Assembly: GCA_003169845.1 (NCBI GenBank)
Contig: PNAG01000011.1
Span: 279,044-343,043, forward strand
DNA: 64,000 nucleotides
Reading direction: 5' to 3'
Source: Candidatus Dormiibacterota bacterium
GTDB lineage: Bacteria > Chloroflexota > Dormibacteria > Dormibacterales > Dormibacteraceae
Shown: positions 33,528-40,989 of the stretch, one piece after another
Position numbering within the stretch: the stretch's first letter is position 1
Layout of the letters: each line of letters starts with the position of its first letter
Notes under the pieces: model-generated
Databases searched by the model: none
Told to the model about the DNA's origin: nothing
Seen by the model: only the letters and a program-made list of their open reading frames with translations
Program-made: the position numbers and the translations under genes

Positions 33528-33941
33528 TCAGAGGATCAGCCCGACGACAACGCCGAGGACAGCGCCGACCAGCACCTCGACTGGTGTGTGGCCGAGGAGC
33601 TCGCGAAGTCTCTGTTCCTGCATGCCGCGCATGTGGACGAGGTCCTCGACGAGGCGGTTCAGGATCGCAGCCTGGCGGCCAGCGGCGCGGCGCAACCCGG
33701 CGGCGTCGTACATGACCACGAACGAGAAGATAAGGGCGATCGCGAACGCGGCGGTAGAGACACCGTCATGTTTACCGATAGCGGTGGTCAGGCCCATCAC
33801 GATCGCGGCATGGCTGCTCGGCATCCCGCCGGTCTCCGCCAGCACCCGCAGGTTCAGCCGGCGCTGGCGCATCGAGGTGAGGATCACCTTGGCCGCCTGC
33901 GCGATCGCCCAGGCCACCAGCGGGGCGAGAAGAAATGTCAC
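33528..33941 (-). CDS. Divergent PAP2-family (DUF212/YuiD-like) membrane protein
   Basis: A 137-residue membrane protein of the divergent PAP2 family. Diagnostic segments are GGMPSSHAA, YDAAGLRRAAG and LRELLGHTPVEVLVGAVLG. The residues resemble an acid-phosphatase signature, but catalytic activity of this family is not established. It starts with GTG at 33941 overlapping the xseB stop as GTGA. Confidence 0.9.
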   Translation of the reverse strand: MTFLLAPLVAWAIAQAAKVILTSMRQRRLNLRVLAETGGMPSSHAAIVMGLTTAIGKHDGVSTAAFAIALIFSFVVMYDAAGLRRAAGRQAAILNRLVEDLVHMRGMQEQRLRELLGHTPVEVLVGAVLGVVVGLIL

Positions 33942-34174
33942 GCCCTCACATTAGGGTCTTGAAGCGATCGCGAGATCAGGTCCGCGCGCACTTTCAGCTC
34001 GTCCAGAAGCGCCTGGGCCTCGGCGAGAGTGCGGAGCGCGCGTTGGTGCGCCGCCACGAGCTCTTCCAACGGAGCCGTGCCGCCAGCCAGCTCGGCGATG
34101 GCCGTCTCGAGCGTCGTCAGCAGGTCCTCGAAGCGCGGCGTCTCGACAGGACGTTCGGTGCCGGCTCGGCTCAA
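33938..34174 (-). CDS. xseB: Exodeoxyribonuclease VII small subunit
   Basis: XseB forms the helical-hairpin small subunit of exonuclease VII. The 78-residue protein matches the family core (FEDLLTTLETAIAELAGGTAPLEELVAAHQRAL). It starts with TTG at 34174, overlapping the nusB stop as TTGA. The partner gene xseA, normally adjacent upstream, is not in this window. Confidence 0.9.
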   Translation of the reverse strand: MSRAGTERPVETPRFEDLLTTLETAIAELAGGTAPLEELVAAHQRALRTLAEAQALLDELKVRADLISRSLQDPNVRA

Positions 34175-34605
34175 TTCGCGTCTGGCGCGGTCACCGCGCC
34201 GGGCGCCGTGGTCGCGGCCACGCGGCCAAGGATGCCGTTCACGAAGCGGCCCGACTCGTCCCCCGAGAAGGTCTTGGCCAGTTCGATCGATTCGTTGATC
34301 GCAGCCTTGGTCGGCACGCGCCGGTCGATCGCGATCTCGTACGTGGCGATACGCAGGATGATGCGGTCGACTTTTGCCATCTGTCCGAGCGTCCAGTGGT
34401 CGGACGCCTCGCTGAGGATGGTATCCACCTTCTCGCGGTTGGCGATGACGCCTTCGACGAGCTGCAAGGCGAATGTCGCTACGTCCGCCGTGGCCGCCCC
34501 CTCGAAGGCGTGGTAGCGCAGGACTTCTCCCGTGTCGTCGTCCGCGCCCTCGAGCTGGAACAGCGTCTTGAGCGCCAGCTCCCTGGCCTGGTGTCTCTTT
34601 CCCAC
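34171..34605 (-). CDS. nusB: Transcription antitermination factor NusB
   Basis: NusB binds boxA RNA with NusE/S10 and supports rRNA antitermination. From GTG 34605 the protein is 144 residues and begins (M)GKRHQARELALKTLFQLE; later DRIILRIATYEI and PTKAAINESIELAKTF are conserved. An AAAGGA ribosome-binding site precedes the start, and it lies 7 bp after the Asp23-family gene. The upstream open frame is not conserved. Confidence 0.95.
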   Translation of the reverse strand: MGKRHQARELALKTLFQLEGADDDTGEVLRYHAFEGAATADVATFALQLVEGVIANREKVDTILSEASDHWTLGQMAKVDRIILRIATYEIAIDRRVPTKAAINESIELAKTFSGDESGRFVNGILGRVAATTAPGAVTAPDAN

Positions 34606-34612
34606 GAGTCCT

Positions 34613-34963
34613 TTAGCTGGCGAAGGCGACGCTGGAAACGAAGACGTTGACCTCCCCCACTTCCAGGCCAAGCATCCGCTCGGTGGCTTCGACGACGTTG
34701 GTCTGCACCGCGGCCGCGACGTCGGCGAGCTTCGCCTCTGAGTCGACCGTGATGAACACCTCAAGGTGTATCGAGCGGTCGGACTCGATGTGCACGCGCA
34801 CGCCCCGGTGTGCGGACTGGCGGCGAACCCAGTCGCCGAAATGTTTGGCGGCCGCCTCGTCCATGGTGTCGACGCCCTCGACCTCGCACGCGGCAAGCGC
34901 CGCGATGCTCGCGATCACCTCGTTGGCAACCCGGACCGCCCCTAAGGAGCCGTTCTGACCCAT
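34613..34963 (-). CDS. Asp23/Gls24 (YqhY)-family protein
   Basis: A 116-residue Asp23-family protein, typified by IASIAALAACEVEGV and a following beta-alpha region. Members associate with the envelope or affect lipid metabolism (YqhY near accBC); the exact job is unknown. It heads the asp23-nusB-xseB-PAP2-tlyA-nadK-recN-deacetylase operon. ATG 34963 lies 8 nt below a TAGCAT hexamer and has no Shine-Dalgarno sequence. Confidence 0.85.
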   Translation of the reverse strand: MGQNGSLGAVRVANEVIASIAALAACEVEGVDTMDEAAAKHFGDWVRRQSAHRGVRVHIESDRSIHLEVFITVDSEAKLADVAAAVQTNVVEATERMLGLEVGEVNVFVSSVAFAS

Positions 34964-34971
34964 CAGAGGTG

Positions 34972-34977
34972 ATGCTA
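34972..34977 (-). promoter_or_regulatory. Putative -10 element of asp23, leaderless
   Basis: TAGCAT on the minus strand (4 of 6) ends exactly 8 nt before the ATG, as for secD, scpA and the AAA ATPase gene. No good -35 is visible. Confidence 0.4.
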
Positions 34978-35032
34978 CCGCCTGGTACCGCCACCTCGCT
35001 CGGGTCAGCCTCTAGCTCGCGTCGCGGGGGCG

Positions 35033-35156
35033 GCCGGGTTTAACCCGGCAGCAACTTTGTCTCAGACACTCCCAAGCGTCGCCTGGAGTAACCATTCCGA
35101 AAATCCCATCCTTCCAGAAGATGAGCCATGAGAAGGAACCCTCGGTTCCTTCTCAT
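35033..35156. repeat. Composite hairpin element, copy B
   Basis: Begins with hairpin GCCGGG-TTTAA-CCCGGC (35033-35049; nearly closed through GTTTAAC) and ends with the 13-bp perfect hairpin identical to copy A (35128-35156). It starts about 70 bp upstream of asp23 and ends 2 bp past the efp stop. The hairpin near efp may terminate or protect the aro-efp transcript. No gene is seen in 34978-35158. Confidence 0.75.
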
Positions 35157-35158
35157 AT

Positions 35159-35716
35159 TCATGCTCGCTCCATGTAGTTCTGGGTTCGGGTGTCGACCCT
35201 GATTACGTCGCCAGGCTGGATGAAGAGGGGAACCTGGATCGTCGCCCCGGTTTCGAGCTTCGCCGGTTTGGTCCCTCCCGAAACCGTGTCGCCTTTGAAC
35301 CCGGGATCGGTAGAGACGACCTTCAGCTCCACGTTGATAGGCAGCTCCACGCCGATCAGCCGATCCTGGTATCTGAGCAGGAACGCGGTGCTTCCCTCCT
35401 TCAAGAGGGGCAACACGGATTCCAGCAACGACTCGTCGATCGGCACCTGGTCGTAGGTCTTCGGGTCCATGAAGTAGTGGTGCGTGCCGTCCGCGTACAG
35501 GTACTGGGCCTCGCTCTTGTCGATCCGCACCGTCTTGAATTTGTCACCGCTGCGGAAGCTCTGCTCGAAGTTCGCGCCGGTCAGCAGGTTGCGCAGCTTG
35601 GCCTTGATCACAGCGCCCGCGCGGGCGAGCTTGATGTGCTCCACGTTGACGACCTGCAGGAGCTGGCCGTCCATCTCGAACATCGTCCCGTTGCGAAAGT
35701 CGTTGGTGGAAATCAC
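35159..35716 (-). CDS. efp: Elongation factor P
   Basis: EF-P relieves ribosome stalling at polyproline. The 185-residue protein has the three-domain length and the C-terminal GDVIRVDTRTQNYMERA. The loop that reaches the peptidyl-transferase centre reads KLARAGAV with Arg32 at the tip, instead of the common PGKGGAF; a related proline-less arginine loop is known in Deinococcus-Thermus. No modification enzyme (EpmA/B, EarP) is in the window. It starts with GTG at 35716, overlapping the aroQ stop as GTGA. Confidence 0.95.
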   Translation of the reverse strand: MISTNDFRNGTMFEMDGQLLQVVNVEHIKLARAGAVIKAKLRNLLTGANFEQSFRSGDKFKTVRIDKSEAQYLYADGTHHYFMDPKTYDQVPIDESLLESVLPLLKEGSTAFLLRYQDRLIGVELPINVELKVVSTDPGFKGDTVSGGTKPAKLETGATIQVPLFIQPGDVIRVDTRTQNYMERA

Positions 35717-36141
35717 TGCTTAGCCAGGTATTCCATCGCGAGCTCATAGCCGGCGAAGCCCAGCCCCGTGATCACGCCACGGGCCGCTCTCGCCGTCACG
35801 CTCCTTGACCGGAACTCTTCGCGCGCGTGGATGTTCGAAATGTGGACCTCGACCGCCGGCACATCGAGCGCCTGGAGGCAGTCGAACAGCGCGAACGAAT
35901 AGTGGGACAGCGCGCCGGGGTTGATCACGATTCCGAGCGCACCCGGCGCCTCCTTTTGCAGAAAGTCGATGATCGCGCCCTCGTCGTTGCTCTGAAACAC
36001 GCTCACGGTCACACCCAGCTCGCGCGCCTTCGCGCGCAGCGTCTTGACGAGGTCGGCCAGGGTTCGTGTGCCGTAGATGTGCGGCTCGCGCTTGCCGAGC
36101 AGGTTCAGGTTGGGTCCGTTCACGACCACGATCTTCTTCAT
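35713..36141 (-). CDS. aroQ: Type II 3-dehydroquinate dehydratase
   Basis: Third step of the shikimate pathway. The 142-residue protein has NGPNLNLLGKREPHIYG near the N-terminus, SNDEG, INPGALSHYS and EVHISNIHAREEFR. The pattern is that of the dodecameric type II enzyme; the usual NPGAYTHTS is here NPGALSHYS. The start is ATG at 36141, 19 bp after aroB. It is coupled to efp. Confidence 0.95.
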   Translation of the reverse strand: MKKIVVVNGPNLNLLGKREPHIYGTRTLADLVKTLRAKARELGVTVSVFQSNDEGAIIDFLQKEAPGALGIVINPGALSHYSFALFDCLQALDVPAVEVHISNIHAREEFRSRSVTARAARGVITGLGFAGYELAMEYLAKQ

Positions 36142-36160
36142 GCGAGCGTTCGCGACAGTT

Positions 36161-37237
36161 TCATGCGAGGGCTCGCGTAACCGCCCGCCGGACAAGCGGA
36201 GAGGGAACCGCGTGTCCGGGCTCGGCGTGGCCCAGACGGCGTGGCATGACCCATGCGACCTTGCCCCGCCTGGCCTTTTTGTCCCGGGGTATCGCGGCCA
36301 GGACGCGCGCGGGATCGACATGAGGAACGCGGTCCGGCAATCCATACGCGGTCAGCAGCTCGTCCTGGGATTCCACCAGCCGCTTGCTGCACAGGTCCAT
36401 CGACAGCGCGATCTCGGCCGCAACCCGCATGCCGAACGCGACGGCTCGACCGTGCGAGACGCGAAACCCGCTGGCCGCCTCGAGCGCGTGGCCTGCGGTG
36501 TGCCCGTAGTTGAGGATCGCCCGGGGCCCCTTCTCGCGCTCGTCTTTGGCGACGACGAGGGCTTTGGCCGCGACGCAGCGGAAGACGACGCTCTCGAGCA
36601 TCGCGCGATCGGCTGCGAGTAGGCGCGGGCGTTCTTTCTTGAGGAGCTCGAACAGGCCGCGGTCCATGGCAACGGCGTACTTTACAACCTCGGCGAACGC
36701 GTCCCGATAGCTCGCCGGCGGCAAGGTTTCGATGCTGGCCAGGTCGGCGACGACGGCGGACGGCTGCCAGAAGGCTCCGATCGCGTTCTTGGAGCGCGTT
36801 CCGTTCACGCCGGTCTTTCCCCCGATGCTCGAATCGACCATCGCCAGAAGCGTGGTCGGCACGCCCACCAGGCGAATGCCTCGCTGCCAGACCGCTGCCG
36901 CGAAGCCCGCGAGGTCGCCCACCGTTCCCCCGCCTACAGCGATCACGCATCCGCCTCGATCGATGCGCTGGCGCTCGAGGAATGCAAGGACCTCCTGGAG
37001 CTGGTTCATCGATTTCGACCGCTCGCCGACCGGGATCACGTGAATCGCCGTTTTCAAGCCCGCCCACTTGATCGACTTGGAGACTTTGACCGCCCATGGC
37101 CTGACGTTCGAGTCGGTGATGATCGCCACGCCTGTGGGATCAAGTCTCGTGACGATCCCGCGCAGCTCGCGGTGGACGTTGCTGCCGATGATGACGGGAT
37201 AGCTTCCAGCCGACGAGTCGAGGATCAGGCGGACCAA
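36161..37237 (-). CDS. aroB: 3-dehydroquinate synthase
   Basis: Second step of the shikimate pathway; NAD- and zinc-dependent. The 358-residue protein has AVGGGTVGDLAGFAA, VPTTLLAMVDSSIGGKTGVN and a C-terminal NYGHTAGHALE with zinc ligands. The start TTG at 37237 overlaps the last 13 bp of aroK. Confidence 0.96.
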   Translation of the reverse strand: MVRLILDSSAGSYPVIIGSNVHRELRGIVTRLDPTGVAIITDSNVRPWAVKVSKSIKWAGLKTAIHVIPVGERSKSMNQLQEVLAFLERQRIDRGGCVIAVGGGTVGDLAGFAAAVWQRGIRLVGVPTTLLAMVDSSIGGKTGVNGTRSKNAIGAFWQPSAVVADLASIETLPPASYRDAFAEVVKYAVAMDRGLFELLKKERPRLLAADRAMLESVVFRCVAAKALVVAKDEREKGPRAILNYGHTAGHALEAASGFRVSHGRAVAFGMRVAAEIALSMDLCSKRLVESQDELLTAYGLPDRVPHVDPARVLAAIPRDKKARRGKVAWVMPRRLGHAEPGHAVPSPLVRRAVTRALA

Positions 37238-37722
37238 AGCTTGATCACCTCGTCCGCCACGACCACTGGTGGCCGGTCGCCGTTGACACGATGCATCGCC
37301 TTTTCATACCGCGCCCGCCGCGTTTCGAAAAGTGACTCGACGTCCCGGCGAGAGCGGCCTGAGGCGAGCGGCCGTCCGGCGAGCTTTCGGATCCGCTCCC
37401 AGATCGTTTGGAAGGGCACCTCGAGGTAGACGGTGGTGCTGTCCCGGGAGACGGCCGCCCAGTTGGCGTCGTCGATCAGGCTGCCGCCGCCTAGCGCCAC
37501 CACCGAACCCGGTTCGAGCGCGCTGGGCAACAGCCGTGTCTCGAGCGCGCGAAACGCCGGCTCGCCCCCGCTCGCGAAGATCTCGGGGATCGTCATCCCG
37601 GAATCGGCCTCGACCATCAGGTCAAGGTCATGAAAGGGCGAGTTTGTGCGCTGGGCGACGAGCGCACCGACCACACTCTTGCCGGAACCCATGAAGCCGA
37701 CGAGCGCGAGCGGACGAAGGAT
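37225..37722 (-). CDS. aroK: Shikimate kinase, apparent AUC start
   Basis: Phosphorylates shikimate. With ATC at 37722 the protein is 165 residues and begins (M)LRPLALVGFMGSGKS, with the P-loop at 9-16; DLDLMVEADSG, GGEPAFRALE and ALGGGSL are further family motifs. No ATG, GTG or TTG precedes the P-loop near here; the first one downstream is the ATG inside the P-loop, which would remove the first strand. The ATC overlaps the stop of the PH gene as TAATC, the exact counterpart of the TAATG overlap of ruvX. Enzyme identity is clear; the start is inferred. Confidence 0.92.
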   Translation of the reverse strand: MLRPLALVGFMGSGKSVVGALVAQRTNSPFHDLDLMVEADSGMTIPEIFASGGEPAFRALETRLLPSALEPGSVVALGGGSLIDDANWAAVSRDSTTVYLEVPFQTIWERIRKLAGRPLASGRSRRDVESLFETRRARYEKAMHRVNGDRPPVVVADEVIKLWSA

Positions 37723-38267
37723 TAGATGCCGCTCGGGTTGGCCGGCATCGCAGGCGGTGCCGCCGGCGTACCCCCGCCGCGGCGTCTCTCCGACTGCATG
37801 AAGACCTGGTCTCGGAAAGCACCTGGATTGGGCAGGTGGTTGAGCACCTCGGCGCCCTGCGCGCCGGCGGCGTCGACCTCCACGCGGCCGTATCCGAGCA
37901 TGCGCCCCATGACCGACATCCTGGTCGTGCAGTCCTGGACCCGGTCGATGGGGATGACCTTTTCCTGCCGGCCGAAGACACCTGTCTCGATCTTGATTCT
38001 CTGATCCGTCAGCGTGTACGTGGTCGATTGCCAGCGGATCCAGACCACGATGAACCACAGCAGCGCGAGCGCCAGCACGCCAAGCGTCAGGAAGGTGCGG
38101 AAGCGCGGAGGCAGGTTCCAGGAGTTGTAGTTGTCGAGGAGGATCGTGAAGTCCGCGATGAGGACCAGGACCACGGCGACGATTGGCAGCCAGATCGACT
38201 TGATCAGAACGACCCAGTGCGGGTGGTCCTTGAGGATCAGGTTCTCGCCGGGCAGGAGGTTGCTCAT
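37722..38267 (-). CDS. Membrane protein with bacterial PH domain (bPH2/DUF304)
   Basis: A 181-residue protein with two hydrophobic helices (about residues 22-44 and 60-78) followed by a bPH domain (YTLTDQRIKIETGVFGRQEKVIPIDRVQD) with the core of the DUF304/bPH2 family. A Gly/Ala/Pro-rich tail ends it. Function is unknown; such proteins often sit in the membrane near secretion or envelope genes. Here it lies between the prepilin peptidase and aroK. It starts with ATG at 38267. Confidence 0.8.
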   Translation of the reverse strand: MSNLLPGENLILKDHPHWVVLIKSIWLPIVAVVLVLIADFTILLDNYNSWNLPPRFRTFLTLGVLALALLWFIVVWIRWQSTTYTLTDQRIKIETGVFGRQEKVIPIDRVQDCTTRMSVMGRMLGYGRVEVDAAGAQGAEVLNHLPNPGAFRDQVFMQSERRRGGGTPAAPPAMPANPSGI

Positions 38268-38286
38268 GGCCGCCTATTCTCCACGT

Positions 38287-38946
38287 TCATCCAGACGAAA
38301 GTGGGAGGGCCGGATTCTGGAACAGCACGATCAGCGCCCCGGCGGCCAGGTATGGGCCGTACGCGATCGTCTGCTTCATCGTCCGGTGTCGCACGATGAG
38401 GCCAACTGAAATGACAGCGGCCAGCAAGACGCCATAGAAGAGCGCCTGGATGGTCGGAAGCGCGCCCAGCAGCAAACCCATGAACAGCGCCAGCTTGACA
38501 TCGCCAAACCCGAGCGCCTCGGCTTTGAAGATCGCGGCGCCGGCCAGAGCTATCAACAGGAACAGGATCCCGGCCGCCAGCCCGGTTGCGATGCCGGCCC
38601 ACCACGGATTGCGGAATAGACTCACAAGCACCGCGGCGGCCATTGAAGGGAACATCACGCGGTCCAGGATCAGGCGGTGCTCGAAGTCAAAGAAGATCAC
38701 CTGCACGAGCACCAGCACGAACACGCTGCGGACGACGAGCACGGCAAACGACGTCAGCTCGAATGCGAAGACTCCGAACAGGAGCGCGCATAGGATCGGT
38801 GGCCCGTAGACCTGCCACCGCCTCTCGCCCGGCTCCAGCTGCTCCATTCGCGCTAGCCGCACCGATCCCCAGCGCACGAGCCAACCGGCCGCCGCCCCCA
38901 CGATGGCCCACGGCAGGACGAGCAGCAAAGAACCGGCGGCGATCAC
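38287..38946 (-). CDS. A24-family prepilin peptidase (peptidase domain only)
   Basis: An aspartic prepilin peptidase of 219 residues with multiple membrane helices. The two catalytic Asp lie in FFDFEHRLI and GFGDVKLALFMG. The N-terminal cytoplasmic methyltransferase domain of PilD (with its CxxC pairs) is missing, so it may only cleave, as in Tad-type TadV enzymes. It could process the Flp pilin of the Tad locus 16 kb away, which has no peptidase of its own in the window. It starts with GTG at 38946, overlapping the aroE stop as GTGA. Confidence 0.88.
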   Translation of the reverse strand: MIAAGSLLLVLPWAIVGAAAGWLVRWGSVRLARMEQLEPGERRWQVYGPPILCALLFGVFAFELTSFAVLVVRSVFVLVLVQVIFFDFEHRLILDRVMFPSMAAAVLVSLFRNPWWAGIATGLAAGILFLLIALAGAAIFKAEALGFGDVKLALFMGLLLGALPTIQALFYGVLLAAVISVGLIVRHRTMKQTIAYGPYLAAGALIVLFQNPALPLSSG

Positions 38947-39716
38947 GGCTGAAGAGTCTCGCGCATCGCGCTCACGGGCGCGGGCCGGCCGGTCCACAGC
39001 TCGAAAGACCTCGCACCCTGCGCGAGCAGGATCTCCCATCCATCGGCGGTCCGTAAGCCCAGCGATCGTGCCTTGCGCACCAGGGGTGTGCCGCCTTTCA
39101 CGTACACGAGGTCGACGACAGCCCCGTCACGCGGCAGCGCGCCGGGCCGGATCGGCATCTCGTCGCGACGTCCCAGCGGTGTGGCGTTGACCAGCAGGTC
39201 GGCCCCCCTGACCAGGACGTGAAGAGACGCGTCGTCCCAGCCGATGGCGCTGCCGGGCACGTCAATCTCGTCTGGGCGCCTCGCCACGAAGGTGACATGG
39301 GCGCCGTCCAGCGCCACCGCCGCGGCCCGGGCCGAGCCGCCGGCGCCGAAGATGACCACGTTGGCGCCTTTGGGTTCCACGCCGACGCTCGCGATCGCGG
39401 AGCGAATCGCCGCGATGTCCGTGTTGGATCCGACCAGGCGCTCCCCGTCCCGCACGATGGTGTTGACCGCTCGAGCCCTCACCGCCTCGGGGTCCAGCGC
39501 GTCCATGTGCTCCATGACCGCCTGCTTGTGGGGAATCGTGACGTTGGCGCCCGCGACGCCAGGACGACGCAGGCCGTTCAGCGCGCCCGGCACTTCACCG
39601 GGCGGAACGTCGAGCAGCTCGTAAGTCCAATCCAGGCCTAGCGCGCGAAAGGCGGCGTTGTGCATGTCTGGGCTTCGCGAATAGGAGATGTCGTGGCCGA
39701 GCAGAAAAACCTTCAG
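38943..39716 (-). CDS. aroE: Shikimate dehydrogenase, apparent CUG start
   Basis: Reduces 3-dehydroshikimate with NADPH. The ATG at 39665 would remove the substrate-binding SxSP. Extending to CTG 39716 gives 257 residues beginning (M)KVFLLGHDISYSRSPDMHNA, which matches the family start. That CTG overlaps the mltG stop as CTGA, and no ATG, GTG or TTG precedes it in frame nearby. Later motifs are NVTIPHKQAV with the catalytic Lys, GSNTDIAAI, and the NADP site VIFGAGGSARAA. It lies in an aro cluster with aroK, aroB and aroQ, interrupted by the peptidase and PH genes. Confidence 0.92.
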   Translation of the reverse strand: MKVFLLGHDISYSRSPDMHNAAFRALGLDWTYELLDVPPGEVPGALNGLRRPGVAGANVTIPHKQAVMEHMDALDPEAVRARAVNTIVRDGERLVGSNTDIAAIRSAIASVGVEPKGANVVIFGAGGSARAAAVALDGAHVTFVARRPDEIDVPGSAIGWDDASLHVLVRGADLLVNATPLGRRDEMPIRPGALPRDGAVVDLVYVKGGTPLVRKARSLGLRTADGWEILLAQGARSFELWTGRPAPVSAMRETLQP

Positions 39717-40759
39717 CTTCCGCTCACGCCGTACTTCTGAATGTCCCGGTCGAAATCCTGCTGGTTCGTCTCGAAATGCGTCACGCCCTGCCGGTCGGCG
39801 AAGTAGAAGAGGTACTGGGTTTGCGGCGGGTTGATGCAGGCGAGAATAGCCGCCTTCCCCGGGTTGCTGATCGGCCCCGGCGGAAGCCCGGCGTGCGTCC
39901 GCGTGTTGTAGGGCGAGTCGAGTTGGAGCTCCGCGGCAGTGGGTTCCGGTGTCAGCCTGCCAAGTGCATACAGGAGTGTGGCGTCCACTCCCAGCGTCAT
40001 ATTGATCTTGAGCCGGTTGTAGTAAACGCTGCAGACGTTGCCGCGATCGCTCGGAATGGTGGCGTTGGCTTCGCGATCGACCATCGACGCCAGGATGACG
40101 ATCGACTGGATCGACTCGGCGGGACGCGCGGGCGTGGCCTGGGCGATCTGCGCGCGCAGGTCGGCCGAGAACACGACTCCGAACTGGTCTAGCTGCTCCT
40201 TGACCAGTCCGCTCACGCCGGCGGCCGGGTCGATCAGGTAGGTGTCCGGAAAGAGATAACCCTCGAACGGTGCATCCGGGTTGCCCGGCTGGGAGGGCAG
40301 GAAGCTGTAGGTCGTGCGCAGCGCGGGGTTCTTCGCGGCCGCGATATAGTCGGCCGCGGGGCCGACGCCGTTGCTCGCGACAACCTTGGCCTGCTCTCGA
40401 ATAGGGAAACCCTCTGGGAACGTGATGGACTTCTGCGCGGCCTTGCCGTGCTGGAGCGCGTTCACGATCTGGGCGAGAGACATGTTGGAGTTGAGCACGA
40501 AGACCCCGGCCTCCAGCTTCGGCGCGGCGTTCGTGACTCGCGTGTACAGGTCGAAGGCGATGGTGTTGCGGATGAGCCCGAGGTTGAAGAGGTCCTGCCC
40601 GATCTGGGTTGGAGTCTCACCAGGGTCGATATGAAATATGACCGTGTGGCTGTTCGCGGAGATCGCGGTGTTGACATTGAGATTCCACCAGTCCATTCCA
40701 CGTGAAATGCCGAAGCCGAGGATCGCGATCAGCAAGATGATGGCGACGAGGCGCCTCAT
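39713..40759 (-). CDS. mltG: Endolytic transglycosylase MltG
   Basis: MltG cuts nascent glycan strands and releases them from the membrane. The 348-residue protein has one N-terminal membrane helix (about residues 4-20), a LysM-like region, and the YceG catalytic domain with LASMVDREANATIPSDRGNV, where the Glu is catalytic, then YYNRLKINMTLGVDATLLYA and a C-terminal LPPGPISNPGKAAI. It starts with ATG at 40759 and overlaps the DUF1292 gene as ATGA. ruvX-DUF1292-mltG-aroE is a known order. Confidence 0.94.
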   Translation of the reverse strand: MRRLVAIILLIAILGFGISRGMDWWNLNVNTAISANSHTVIFHIDPGETPTQIGQDLFNLGLIRNTIAFDLYTRVTNAAPKLEAGVFVLNSNMSLAQIVNALQHGKAAQKSITFPEGFPIREQAKVVASNGVGPAADYIAAAKNPALRTTYSFLPSQPGNPDAPFEGYLFPDTYLIDPAAGVSGLVKEQLDQFGVVFSADLRAQIAQATPARPAESIQSIVILASMVDREANATIPSDRGNVCSVYYNRLKINMTLGVDATLLYALGRLTPEPTAAELQLDSPYNTRTHAGLPPGPISNPGKAAILACINPPQTQYLFYFADRQGVTHFETNQQDFDRDIQKYGVSGS

Positions 40760-40989
40760 TCGACCTCGTCTTCCTCGAGCGCGGTCATGACCCGCTTGAA
40801 CTCGTCCCCGTCGACCGTCTCCAGGCCTCCGCCCGTTTCACGCAGCAGCAGCACCTGTGTCGGATCATCGACGGCTTCGACCAGGTAGTAGTGGATCTCC
40901 TGGACATCGAAGGCGTCGTGCAGCCGGAACCGGCGCTCGAGCCCGGTCTCGTCGATCAGGGTGATCGGTTCGGAATCGTCAGCCGGCAC
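40756..40989 (-). CDS. DUF1292-family protein
   Basis: A 77-residue acidic protein with the DUF1292 pattern: PITLIDETGLERRFRLHDAF, then YYLVEAVDDPTQVLLLRE and a Glu-rich tail. Function is unknown, but it is often placed between ruvX and mltG. GTG at 40989 is chosen because it starts just before the conserved region; it overlaps ruvX by 11 bp. Confidence 0.8.
   Translation of the reverse strand: MPADDSEPITLIDETGLERRFRLHDAFDVQEIHYYLVEAVDDPTQVLLLRETGGGLETVDGDEFKRVMTALEEDEVE

Noticed and set aside
34171..34896. Longer NusB with N-terminal extension
   Set aside because: The extension is antisense-like low complexity within the Asp23 gene; GTG 34605 has a ribosome-binding site.
37225..38058. Longer shikimate kinase reading through the PH gene region
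   Set aside because: The extra residues are a frame-shifted shadow of the PH gene with no similarity to AroK.
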